Origin: Poa pratensis
Taxonomy: Eukaryota; Streptophyta; Magnoliopsida; Poales; Poaceae
Assembly: GCA_947311845.1 (NCBI GenBank)
Contig: CAMZMU010000027.1
Location: forward strand, 33,743,723-33,807,722
Length of the DNA stretch: 64,000 bases
Reading direction: 5' to 3'
Of the stretch, positions 21,805-31,704 are shown piece after piece. Position numbers and translations under genes: made by a program. Numbering within the stretch: position 1 is the stretch's first letter; each line of letters starts with the position of its first letter. The notes beneath the pieces are model-generated. The model saw nothing but the letters and a program-made list of their open reading frames with translations. It ran no database searches and was not told the DNA's origin.

Positions 21805-24800
21805 ATGACGCTGGGCAGCTTCGTCACCTACGTCGCCACCGAGCCAGTTCGCGAGTACCCGGCGCAGGTGCTCGTGGCTGCGGATCCTCCCTCTTTCCGC
21901 GCAGCTCGCGGAGGGCGTAGCGCTCGCCCTGGGAGCAGCGTGGAGGTCATGGTGGCTGCCGCAAACGCTGCTGCAGGCAAAGGAGGTGCCAGCACGAGCG
22001 TGCCAGAGGAACTGGCCACGCCAGTCGATCCGGCTGACAAGCCGACTCGGACAGCTAAGTTCCCTAAGGAGAAACCCGATCCGGTTGGTCCCCTTGGCAT
22101 GTCAAGCAGGGGTGCTTCCTTAGAGGGTATCTTGGAAAAGCTAGCTCGGCCAGTGGCTCCTGGAGCAAATGTTGATCTTACTGTAGCTCAGCTAGAGGCA
22201 GAGCGCCTGAGGTTGCAAAAAGAGGCTCGGTTAGTGATAGAGTCTAGGCAAGAGTTTGATAGAGACCTGAGAGAATACAATGCTGCCAATGGTATCACAG
22301 ATGGCTTTACTCCTGTAGTGCACCGCTCGCGCAAGAAAGCCGAGCTACGTAACAGAGGCAAGGACCTCAACGACGAGTTGGCTAGAGCTGCAGGTTCGAG
22401 CTCAAGTAAAGCCACTAGTCATAGGTCCGGAACAGGCAAGCCGGTTTATAGCTCCCCGGCTAAGAATCTTAGGGCTGCAGCAGCAGCGCGAGCTGAATTA
22501 AGTAACCTGACCGGGGATGCTTGGCGCAAGCAGGCGGAGAGAGTGAATGAGCTAGTGGATGTGTGCAACAGGCAGAATGAGGCCTACAGGAAAGCTAATC
22601 CGGATGCTGGTGGTTCCCGGGTAGTTGTCTCGGTTAGGGCTGCTAGCCAGAAGTCTAAGGGGCAAGCGTCCTCTCCGCATGTTGGGATTGACCGAGCCCA
22701 AAGTGTGAACTCGGGTAAGAGCAAGCAGCTGCAAACTTATGATGCGGTATACGCAAGCAAGCAACTTGCAGCCCAAGGAAAAGGCGGACAAGGCAGAAAC
22801 AGTGGTGGTCAAGGCAATCCGGATACTGGAAGGGAGAATTCAGCTGGCCGAGGTCAACCGCCTCGCCACCCCGGACAGCAAATGATGGCACAGGTGCAGC
22901 AGCAGAGTGGTGGCCAGGTGGGCTACCGTTATAACGATGGCAATTCGGCTATGGCGCGAGCCGGATACCAGACGTATGACAATGCACTGGCGTCGAGACT
23001 GGGGCCTCGGATGTTGGATCCGGATGATCAGCGTCTCAAATTGGACAGAATCTACCAGTCCGAGAAGCTGGAATATGTATTGCAGATTCATTTCTCAGCG
23101 TCAAACAATGTAGCCGAGTATGAGGCACTGATCCATGGGCTTAATGTGGCTCGGGACATCGGCGTTCGCCGAATTGAATGTTTCGGTGATTCGGATTTGG
23201 TCGTACAGCAATCTTCTGGAAATTGGGATGCTCTTGATGCCAATATGGCACTGTATCGGTTTCATGTTCAGAAAATTTCGGGATTTTTTGAAGGCTGTGA
23301 ATACAAGCATATACCTCGGCTGGAAAACCAAGCTGCAGATGTTCTGTCAAAACTCGGGTCGTCTAGGGAGGCAATCCCACCCGGAATATCCTTGAATCAT
23401 CTAAGGGTCCCTTCAATCAAACCGTCGCCTGATTCCGAGTCGATTTTTATTCCCAAGCAAGAATCCGAAGCTATTCCTATGAATGTTGACGTTGAGTATA
23501 TCGAGGAAGACCCGGGGACTGCATGCCCGGACTCGGGGACTGCTCACGCAGATTCGGAAAATGCTAACCGAGTCTTGGGAAAGAGGAGTAGAGATGATGA
23601 TGCTAACCGGATTGTGGGGAATGGACAGAAGCTGATAGAAGAGATAATGGCGGCCAAACCTGTGGAAGAAAATGAGCACTTGTTCCCTTTGCATCCAGTA
23701 CCAGAGTGGGCTGAAGAGATCATGAAGTTCATCGAGGAAGGAAGCTTGCCAAGCGATGAGACCAAGGCTAGGCGTGTCCAGAGGAGATCCAAGGCTTATA
23801 CCATCATCAACAAGGAGTTATACAAAAGAAGTGTAACCGAGGTGTTGCAGCGCTGCGTGGAGCCAGCAGAGGGCAAGGAGATGCTCCTAGAGATACACCA
23901 AGGTGAATGTGGACATCATTGCAGTACAAGAGCCCTGGTGGCTAAAGTGTTCCGGCATGGATTTTATTGGCCCACTGCTCATGCAGATGCGGAGGACATA
24001 GTCCGCAGGTGTGAAGGATGCCAGAGATTTGCTAAGCAAACACACTTACCCGCATCGGCACTGAAGACAATTCCTATTACTTGGCCATTTGCGGTGTGGT
24101 GTTTGGATATGGTGGGAGATTTCAAGCCGGCTAGGGGCAACATGACACATATGCTGGTGATGGTGGATAAGTTCACCAAGTGGATAGAGGTGAAACCAAT
24201 ACGGAAAGTGGATGGCCGTTCGGCTGTAATCTTCTTGAAAGAAATCATTTTGAGATACGGATACCCTCATAGCATCATCTCGGATAACGGCACAAACTTT
24301 GCTGTCGGAGAGTTTGCCCGATTCTGCATGAATAAGGGGATCCGGTTAGACATAGCCTCAGTGGCACATCCAGAGTCCAATGGGCAAGTGGAAAGATCAA
24401 ATGCTCTAGTGTTAGCCGGCATCAAGGCTCGTCTCATTGAACCATTGTTGAAAACTCCAGGGTGCTGGATAGATGAAATCCCATCAGTTCTATGGGGTCT
24501 AAGGACTACACCGAATCGGTCAACAGGCTATACGCCATTCTTTCTGGTGTATGGGGCAGAAGCTGTCCTACCCACTGACATAGAATATGATGCACCAAGG
24601 GTGGCAATGTACACTGAAACCGAGGCAAAGGAGGCCCGGGAAGATGCAGTGGATCTGCTAGAGGAAGCAAGAGAGTTGGCCCTGTCTCGGACAGCAATAT
24701 ACCAGCAAAATCTCAGGCGTTATCATAGCCGGAAAATCAGTCCTCGAGTGTTTCATGAGGGTGATCTAGTGCTGAGGCTGGTGCAGCGCAGCAAAGGCCG

Positions 24801-24972
24801 ACACAAATTGTCACCTCCATGGGAGGGACCATTCATTGTGAGCAGGGCTATGCACAATGACTCGTACTATCTTATAGATGTACAGGAACCAAGGGAGGAT
24901 GGCTTGGACAGACCCGGACAGGAAACCAAGCGACCTTGGAATGTAGCTCTGCTTCGACCCTTCTACTCTTAA
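21805..24972 (+). CDS. Fused gag-RNase H-integrase polyprotein of a deleted Tat element
   Basis: One open frame continues to 24972. The first in-frame ATG is 21805 (1,055 codons), although the frame is open back into the LTR. The N-terminal half is the charged gag region (ends near KLDRIYQSEKLE, about 23070). It then passes without a break into the second RNase H from YVLQIHFSASNNVAEYEAL, missing that domain's first Asp strand. Integrase follows, with an HHCC zinc site (GECGHHC...CEGC, about 23900-24030), DDE residues in LDMVG (24106), SDNGTNF (24282) and NGQVE (24380), and a C-terminal GDLVLR..PPWEGP module. Compared with the element at 54987, about 3.5 kb for capsid, protease and reverse transcriptase is gone, in frame. 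The LTR-borne ATG at 21596 is out of frame by one base. Integrase looks intact. Confidence 0.9.
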   Translation: MTLGSFVTYVATEPVREYPAQVLVAADPPSFRAARGGRSARPGSSVEVMVAAANAAAGKGGASTSVPEELATPVDPADKPTRTAKFPKEKPDPVGPLGMSSRGASLEGILEKLARPVAPGANVDLTVAQLEAERLRLQKEARLVIESRQEFDRDLREYNAANGITDGFTPVVHRSRKKAELRNRGKDLNDELARAAGSSSSKATSHRSGTGKPVYSSPAKNLRAAAAARAELSNLTGDAWRKQAERVNELVDVCNRQNEAYRKANPDAGGSRVVVSVRAASQKSKGQASSPHVGIDRAQSVNSGKSKQLQTYDAVYASKQLAAQGKGGQGRNSGGQGNPDTGRENSAGRGQPPRHPGQQMMAQVQQQSGGQVGYRYNDGNSAMARAGYQTYDNALASRLGPRMLDPDDQRLKLDRIYQSEKLEYVLQIHFSASNNVAEYEALIHGLNVARDIGVRRIECFGDSDLVVQQSSGNWDALDANMALYRFHVQKISGFFEGCEYKHIPRLENQAADVLSKLGSSREAIPPGISLNHLRVPSIKPSPDSESIFIPKQESEAIPMNVDVEYIEEDPGTACPDSGTAHADSENANRVLGKRSRDDDANRIVGNGQKLIEEIMAAKPVEENEHLFPLHPVPEWAEEIMKFIEEGSLPSDETKARRVQRRSKAYTIINKELYKRSVTEVLQRCVEPAEGKEMLLEIHQGECGHHCSTRALVAKVFRHGFYWPTAHADAEDIVRRCEGCQRFAKQTHLPASALKTIPITWPFAVWCLDMVGDFKPARGNMTHMLVMVDKFTKWIEVKPIRKVDGRSAVIFLKEIILRYGYPHSIISDNGTNFAVGEFARFCMNKGIRLDIASVAHPESNGQVERSNALVLAGIKARLIEPLLKTPGCWIDEIPSVLWGLRTTPNRSTGYTPFFLVYGAEAVLPTDIEYDAPRVAMYTETEAKEAREDAVDLLEEARELALSRTAIYQQNLRRYHSRKISPRVFHEGDLVLRLVQRSKGRHKLSPPWEGPFIVSRAMHNDSYYLIDVQEPREDGLDRPGQETKRPWNVALLRPFYS

Positions 24973-25585
24973 AGGGCGCAATGTATGTATTTCAATTTAT
25001 CATGAATGAAATCGCAGTAATCCGAGTCTGGACTCGGGGACTGCTTCGTCCTTATGCGTGTGTTGTTTATTACGGCTTTGTTTGTTGCCGTTCATGTGCC
25101 GAATCGCTTTGAACCTTGTTCTGAGTTTCAGGTAATGTATGTTGTGTTGTTGATCTCGTGACTCGACTGACAAACACCAAAATGGTAGTCAAGAGCAGAG
25201 ATGAGGAATATGGGAAACATGAAAATGGACACGGGGACTCGGTCCAAAACCGATTCGGCACATGTCGTTTACTAACCCCTGTTATTTTTTTTTTTTTCGT
25301 TTATGTTGAATGATTCTAAACCACAACTCGCATGTTTCAAGTACTGTATGCTATGATTCCTATCTTGTGACTCGACTGTCAAAACACCCAAAGAGGTAGA
25401 CAAGAGCAAAGATTTGGCAAAAGTAGTAAACAAGAAAACAGACTCGGGGACTCGGTTTAAGATGATCCAACATAAACCTTGTCCGGATCACGTTAAGCAT
25501 GATAAGCATAGTCTCGAAAGAACTTAAAATAGTCTATTACATCTGCTCCCGGCATACCGGGGATTTAATGTTTTTGTTAAGTACT
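24973..25585. other. Convergent spacer between integrase and antisense gene
   Basis: The sense polyprotein and the antisense gene end facing each other here. The spacer contains two related units (about 25130-25260 and 25340-25460), each with GTGACTCGACTG, a GTAGACAAGAGCAAAG-like block, and CGGGGACTCGGT. The second Tat element has the same arrangement at 62497-63075. No third gene is seen. Confidence 0.7.
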
Positions 25586-28500
25586 TCAGGGGGCAGCGGA
25601 CTCGGTCGCGGCAGACTCGGTCATAGGAGTTTCAGTTGCGGGAACTTCTGTGGGAGGAGCTTCGGTTAGCGGAGCTTCGGGCGCGCGAACCTCGGTTACG
25701 GGTATTTCGGTGGAAGTGGACGCGGTTACGAGAGGTTCTGTTGCTGGAGCAGATTCGGAAGATGGTGGCGCTCCGGAAGTAATCTTGACTGGAGAGCTTG
25801 AAGGATGGGCGGATTCGGAAATTTCCGGATCGCGTGAAGCCTGTTTAGTAATCACAGTCAAGTTAGTGGCTGAAATCACAAAAGACTCGGTTGGAGTTTG
25901 TTCGGTGAGCTTGGCCGAGTCGGAGGCTGGTACCTTGCTGGATTTTTCTTCATCAGACTCGCCCTCTGAGTCGGCATATTCTTCAGCGGAGGCGTCGTCT
26001 GATTCCTCTTCTTCAGTGTCTTCTCCATCCGAGTAGACTGGAGCCTCCAGATCAAGATGCTTGGTGCGTGCAAATTCGGCCATGAAGTTGGCGGCTTCTT
26101 CACGGATCTTGATCCGGATAGGGTCTGTAGCCCATGAAGAACCCTCGCGAAAGGAGCGCACTTTGGCAAGGTCAATCAGCTCGTACCAGGACATGATGAA
26201 TAACAAAGCTGCGTCAGCACCAGCGCGGGCAGACGAAGACCTCCACTGTTTTAACCGGGTCATTGCTTGATCCAGGTCTCTGATCAGCTCCTCCACGGGC
26301 ACAACTTGCCGCGCTTCAGGAAACAAGATTCGGTGAGCCTTGAGACTTGCATTAAGCAGACCAATGTGGGAATCCTTCAGAGGAGCAATCCGAGCCTTAA
26401 GTGCTGTAATATGATCTTCGATGTCCCATGTCTCGGATAGGGGAGCCTCGGTTAATTTAGCTCTCTCAGCTCGGGCGTTTCGCACAGCCTTGGCGGCTTG
26501 AAGCCGAATGCTGGTAAACTCTCCTACAAACAAATAAGCTAATACTGAGTTCAGCAAGAAGGAACACAAGCATATGTATCGGTTAAGAGCAGAAAGAAAA
26601 AAGGGGATTCGGTGAACTTACGATCCATGTCATCGTTAAGGCTAGCAAGTTGAGCCAGCCATTTCGCACTGGCCGCTTGGTGAGCAGCCAGTTCTTCTTT
26701 AGCAGCTTTCAGTTCAGCTTCAGACTCGGCCACTGTGGTTTGAATCTGCTTATCCATTTCGGCTCGCCTCTGTAGCCCGGCGTGCAAAGTGTCTCGCTCC
26801 TTCTGAATTGTATCTTTCTCCTTTTGGAGCGTGTCTCTCTCCCTCCGCAGTGCATCCCGCTCTCCTTTAACTTTGTTCTTCACTTTTTCAACCCGGTCAA
26901 GCTCCCGCTGGACTCGGGCTACCTCTGATTTTTCCTCGGATAAAGCACGCTTTTGCTCTTCCTCTTTGCTATTCATCTTGAGGACCAAGGCATCAAATGA
27001 TTTTTGGAGCTTGTGGTACTGGTTGGCAAGCTGCTTAAAGAGGTCGCTGCGAGTGCCCGTGCTTTCCTGAAAGAAAGTAGATAGCGTCAAAAGAGACTCG
27101 GGGACTGATACCCGAGACAAGGTGGAGCCAAAACAAATCTCGGAGATTGGCCGAGACTGACCGAATCGGTTAAAAAGAAACCCGGGGACTGGGGGTCTCA
27201 CAGTTTTTTCAGTTAAGAAAAAGATCATGATCAAATTTTTTAAAAGATTCAAGCCGAATGACTTTCTTACTCCAAAGAGTATCAGTCGTTCGACCCGAAT
27301 CTCGGGGACTGGGTGTATACTATTTGATCATGACGAACTAAAAGCAAGATTCGGCAAACTTACCTCGAAGACTTGGTGCGATGCAGTAAACGCAACCTTC
27401 ACTGAATGAAGAGATTGCATCATTCGGCTAGGACCAGCAGGGTGCGGCGTTGCAGCGGAAAAGCCTGGTGCAAGGTCCACGGCGTTCCAGGCCTCAATAA
27501 AGTCATTGGCAGTGCTGAGCTTAGGCTTGGCTTGGCCGGATTGAATGGCAGAGGAGGTAGCGGTGGTTTGCTTGACAGCAATCACTTGCTTATCCGGAGT
27601 GGAGGAAGTTGTGCCAAAGACAACTTGAGTCGGCTTGGGTGGAGGTGATGCACCCGGGGTCTGTCTCTGATGTTGCGGTTTCTGTGGTTTCTCGGAAGTT
27701 TGTTGCTGTTGTTGCTGCTGTTGCTGCTCTTCAGGGGTTACTTGTGGTTGTTGCTGCCTCGGTTTCTTCTTCTTCTGCTGCTGCTCTTGGCTCAGTGCAG
27801 ATTGAGTTGCAGGAGCAGGACGGGAATCCGGCTTAGGTGTGGACTTAACCGATGTCTTAGCCTTTTCCTTCTCCAGCTCCTTCAAAGGACGTGGCCAGCT
27901 TGAATCTCGGATTGGAGCCGAGGTTTCCTCACTCTCCAAGTCGATAACCGGCTCTGAGATGGGAGTCGGCTGGGGAATATTGGTAGTTGGGACACGCGTG
28001 GGTGAGGTGGCAGTTCGGTCAGGAGACTGGGTTTCCATGGCCGTATCCAATGGAGGAATGGGAGAAGAGATGGATGAATGAGTCTGCGCGGTGATGAGGA
28101 CATCACTGCATAAAGCAAAGCAAACAGTTAACTCGGATAGATATGACTCGGTTAATAGAGGAAGAAAGCAAATAAAGTTCGGTCAATGTTACCCCTTGGT
28201 GGTGGGCATCGGTTTGACACGGCTCGGCTTGTCGCCGGATTTCTTTCTTCGCTTGGTCTCTGGGGCATTTGTCTCGGGCGCCTCAGCGCGTTTCCGAGAT
28301 GTCTCTTGGGTATCATCTTTGGCTGGAACATAAGGTGGTGGTAACCATGAAATCGGAATAGCATTGATGGGTTCTAAGATGCAGCAATCTTCATCTTCCT
28401 CGTCGGAAAGGTTGTGAGTGTTTGATTGCTTACCCTTGCGGACTGGCTTGGCACGGGGAATGGGCAAATAGTCATCCGTATCCGGATCTTCTTCGCCCTC

Positions 28501-29535
28501 GCGCGGCGGGCTGAGATCCGGTGTCCATGCCTTGGTGGAGAGATCTCCGTCTTCAGTAAGTTGGCGATCAAACAGCTACAAAGAAGGTAATGCGAATCCG
28601 GATCAGGCCGGGTTATGCGGATGAAGTAGATTGGGTTCGGAGAGTGGTGAGCTAACCTGTGGAGGAAGTTTTTCCCGGTAGAATGGCTTTACACCCCACC
28701 GCCATTTGTCCGACATCTCATTGGCAGCAATGGCGTTTACCCGTCTGAAGACGGAAGCTTTGTCAAGCTCGTGCTTGCTGATCCGGGTAGGATCTAGTGC
28801 GCCACGCATGTGGCATATCTTGTGGTCACGCCTTTGAAGAGGGCTGACCCGGCGAGAGATGAAGGTCCGGAGGAGGTCGTCAGAGATCATGCCATTCTTC
28901 AAAAAATCCTCCAGAGCGGTGTGCACTGTCTGGAGTTCAGCAATCGTTTCAGCCGGATTGTAACCGAAGTTCAGCTCGGCTCTGGGCGGCTCCATCCTGA
29001 ATTCGGGCAGATTAAGAGCGTCATGGCCCTCAGCGCTCTTTATGTAAAACCAGGTCCTTTGCCATTTCTTCACCGTGTCTAGGCCGGTGACTCGGGGAAA
29101 GGCGGATCCCTGCCGTGGCGTGATGCTAACCGAACCGCAAGCGGTCAGCTCTTTCGGCTTGGTACCTGGGATGGTGTGCTTGCGAAGGTGGAAGTACTTT
29201 GCCCATATATCCACACTCGGCCAAAGACCGAGATAGCCTTCGCAGAAGGAAGAGAAAGCTGATAAAGAGACGAAGGCGTTCGCCGGGAGGTGGTGAAGCT
29301 GTAATCCGAAGAAGTCCAGAAAGGCCCGGAAGAAGTCACTGGCAGGTAACCCGAGCCCGCGCTCGAAGTGTGCTATGAATACCACGCGTTCACCGGGTTC
29401 GGGCGCCGGTGCGAGTTCTTTTCCGGGTCGGCGGCAGATGGCTTGGGGCGTTATGCGTCGGGTGGCTCGTAGCCATTCCAAGTCATTTTTGGTAACATCA
29501 GATCCTTCCCATCGGCCAGGGGGAAGTTTGGCCAT
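25586..29535 (-). CDS. Antisense five-exon gene of the Tat element (1,128 aa, intact)
   Basis: Exons 29535-28657, 28575-28193, 28105-27364, 27066-26622 and 26523-25586 join to 3,387 bases with no stop. Intron phases (0, 2, 0, 1) agree at every junction and all borders are GT-AG (for example GAG|GTAAGT at 27364 and TTTCTTTCAG| at 27067). Exon 1 (residues 1-293) is the 'putative gypsy-type transposon' domain (PF04195 type), with FFRAFLDFFGLQLHHLPANA and FCEGYLGLWPSVDIW. Exon 2 has a basic KRRKK signal. Exon 3 is Pro/Gln-rich with a nine-Gln run. Exon 4 is a coiled coil with repeated ERDTL heptads. Exon 5 has a helical block, an acidic stretch and a Thr/Glu/Pro tail. A nuclear DNA- or chromatin-associated role is my inference. 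Antisense genes of this kind are known in Tat elements, and their function is unknown. Exon 1's start at ATG 29535 gives MAKLPPGRWEG. Confidence 0.9.
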
Positions 29536-30177
29536 AACCGAATCGGTCCTGCAGCAAAGAGTCGGATAACCGGGTCAGGAAATTCGGAATCCATGGGACC
29601 AAAGAAGAATCGGATAACATTAAAGCCGAATCAGATCTATGGTGACTCGGCTAATCCTATCCCGGGTAGGGTTAACCGGGTCCGGTGGAGAAGGTGAAGC
29701 GGTTGGAAGTCGCAAACATCTTTCCGCAAGTTTCTAGGGTTGGGAAGATCTACAGCGGTGGTAAAAAAGAAAGAAAATCACGGGTAAAAACATGGTTGAA
29801 CTGCTCCAACGGGGACAGGTGTATCTAGGCCAGTCTATTGCGGAACTTGGACAGAAAATTTGCGGAGTGTGCTACGGCAGGAACACGGGCTTAGATACGC
29901 ATCAATCTACCAAGAACAGGTGTGTGTATTCCGAGAGTATGAACTCGTCACGGTGGCTATGGCGAGAGGAGGAAGAACTTACAGTGCGAGTCGCTCGAAG
30001 GAGGAGTTCGACGGAGAAACGTCGGAGATGGGCGCGAGGCGCGGCTCCGATGGTCTTGCTCTGGTACGCTGTGCGTCCCTGGCGCGGCAACCTTGAATGG
30101 CGAGGTTGCGGCGGCGTCGATGGAGCGGGTTAGTGGGAGTTGAGAGGAAGAAGAAGGGGAAAAACCACCGCGCCCTC

Positions 30178-30184
30178 TTTATAG
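30178..30184 (-). promoter_or_regulatory. Candidate TATA box of the antisense gene
   Basis: The minus strand reads GCTATAAAGAGG about 645 bases upstream of the antisense ATG (29535) and inside the element, before the 3' LTR. It would give the antisense gene its own promoter, independent of the LTR. Inference from sequence and position only. Confidence 0.5.
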
Positions 30185-30560
30185 CCTCCAGCGGTAACTG
30201 CCCCCCACTACCGCGCGGTTACCGGAGCACGGTTAGATCCCTTGCGTCGCGGAACTCTGTGGCAGCTGCTGTGGCCGTGTATTTCAAGCACTCGTGGCCA
30301 CGCCGCAGAATTGGAAGCGGTGGAGCGGATCCTATGTGCCGGTCAACGGAGAAAACGAGGAGACGTGGTCTTCTGGTCAAACACACTCGAGTACCCGGTG
30401 GATCCGGATAACGAGCTGACAACCCGGGTTATACGGCTTTGCACAGGCTTTTCCTGCCAAATGTCCCGGAAAATTCGGTGACAGCTAGAGGTGATCCGGT
30501 TAGTGATGTTGGTTTAGAATCTGGAACGGCCCTTCAGCCGATGCCGTAGGACCGCACCAG

Positions 30561-30573
30561 CTTCGGGGACTAC
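30561..30573 (+). other. 3' LTR-adjacent priming tract (PPT position)
   Basis: CTTCGGGGACTAC directly precedes the 3' LTR, where the plus-strand primer should be. It is only weakly purine-rich. The core CGGGGACT is scattered at many other places in the internal region. Confidence 0.5.
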
Positions 30574-31524
30574 TGTCGGGGGGCTGCCCCCGGGTAGGGC
30601 AAAGATGATGTGTTATGAGCAGTTAAGGTCTAACCGGATCAAGGAAAGAAGAGCCGGCTAAGTTATCCGGGTCGGATCTCAAGGCGATTCGGTCAGTCCT
30701 ACTTCAAGCCAGTGAAAGAAAAGACCAAAGGGGATCCGGTGAGGTTTAACCGGATCCAGGAAAGAAGAGCCGGCTAAGTTATCCGGGTCGGTCAGGAAGG
30801 ACCCGGGTAGGGCAACTCGGATGATGCACAGGGGCCAAGTAATGTCAGTAAAAGTCACGGGCACTGTAAGGTTACTGACCGGGGCTCAGAAGACAGCAAG
30901 GTGCTGCCACAGGTTTTCCGGGTCACAAGCCCCTAGGCGCTGACTCGGCCTATTCGGGAAAGGGGCAGTGGCTAGGCTACTGTGGTCTACACTGCCTTAA
31001 GCTCAAAGAGGAAAGATAAGCCTGTGGTGAACAGAGGGTGAGCTGGGCTGAGTGACAGTGGCCAGTGTTTGTCCTGTTCTCCTTGTCCATGCCATTGTCC
31101 TCTGCGGCCAGGGGCAAAAGGGTAATTCGGTTACTGTATATAGGCAACACCACCTCCTTCTGTGGGGAGGATCGACCATTGTGAGCATCATTTCCCCCCC
31201 AAGCTTCATCTTCTACCTAGAGCCCGTTCCTTTGTTCATCATACAGCTCAAGGAGCGCTCTGTACTTGTAAACACTTGAGATATAAGAGAGTAGGCTAGA
31301 GCTGCAGTAGGGGTGTTACCTCCACAAGAGGGCCCCGAAGCAGGGTACATCGTGGTGTTCTTCGCTGTTCTTGGTTTGCTTTGTTCTTGTTGATTCCTGC
31401 GAGGTTCTTGTTTGATCTTCATGCGTGCTTCGTAGGCGCGCAAACCCTCCCCGGTTCCCCCAACGCCCAAGCGAGCCCACACTTAAGCCATACCCATGGC
31501 ATCTGCCGTGACTCCACCACGACA
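30574..31524 (+). repeat. 3' LTR (951 bp)
   Basis: Nearly identical to the 5' LTR. By eye the differences are one extra G at the start, A-T to A-G in ACCAAAGGGG, and one extra G each at GAGCTGGG and CCAGGGGC. Such identity implies an age of the order of tens of thousands of years at usual grass rates. Confidence 0.95.
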
Positions 31525-31704
31525 CAGTGAGCACTGCTTCGATTTATTAAGAAAGAAACCGGGATAAATACCGGCGAAAGTACAGGGAGGTGTACAAATG
31601 TATAGCTAAAGAGCTAAAGGGCTACACTAGAGAGTACTACATACAAAGCAGTAGAGAGGGTCTATGCCGGCATTGCCGGACATAGCAAAAACATGTACAG
31701 GCGA

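Larger units (their letters stand above)
20677..31524 (+). mobile_element. Tat-lineage Ty3/gypsy LTR retrotransposon, complete but internally deleted, very young
   Basis: The element runs from TGTCGGGGG to CCACGACA with direct LTRs at 20677-21624 and 30574-31524 and the 5-bp duplication CAGTG at 20672-20676 and 31525-31529. The LTRs differ by one substitution and three one-base G indels as read, so insertion was recent. Internal order is PBS, gag N-terminal part fused to the second (archaeal-type) RNase H and integrase, a non-coding spacer, an antisense five-exon gene, then the 3' LTR. The second RNase H and the antisense gene point to the Tat group (relatives of Grande and RIRE2). Gag capsid, protease, reverse transcriptase and first RNase H are missing, so it must have moved with help from another copy. 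It is inserted into a LINE. Confidence 0.95.

Noticed and set aside
25650..26036. Plus-strand Ser/Val-rich frame
   Set aside because: Antisense shadow of exon 5 of the spliced minus-strand gene, which has proper splice sites and a conserved counterpart.
27406..28081. Plus-strand Leu-rich frames over the CAG/CTG repeat
   Set aside because: Complement of the Gln-rich exon 3; low complexity.
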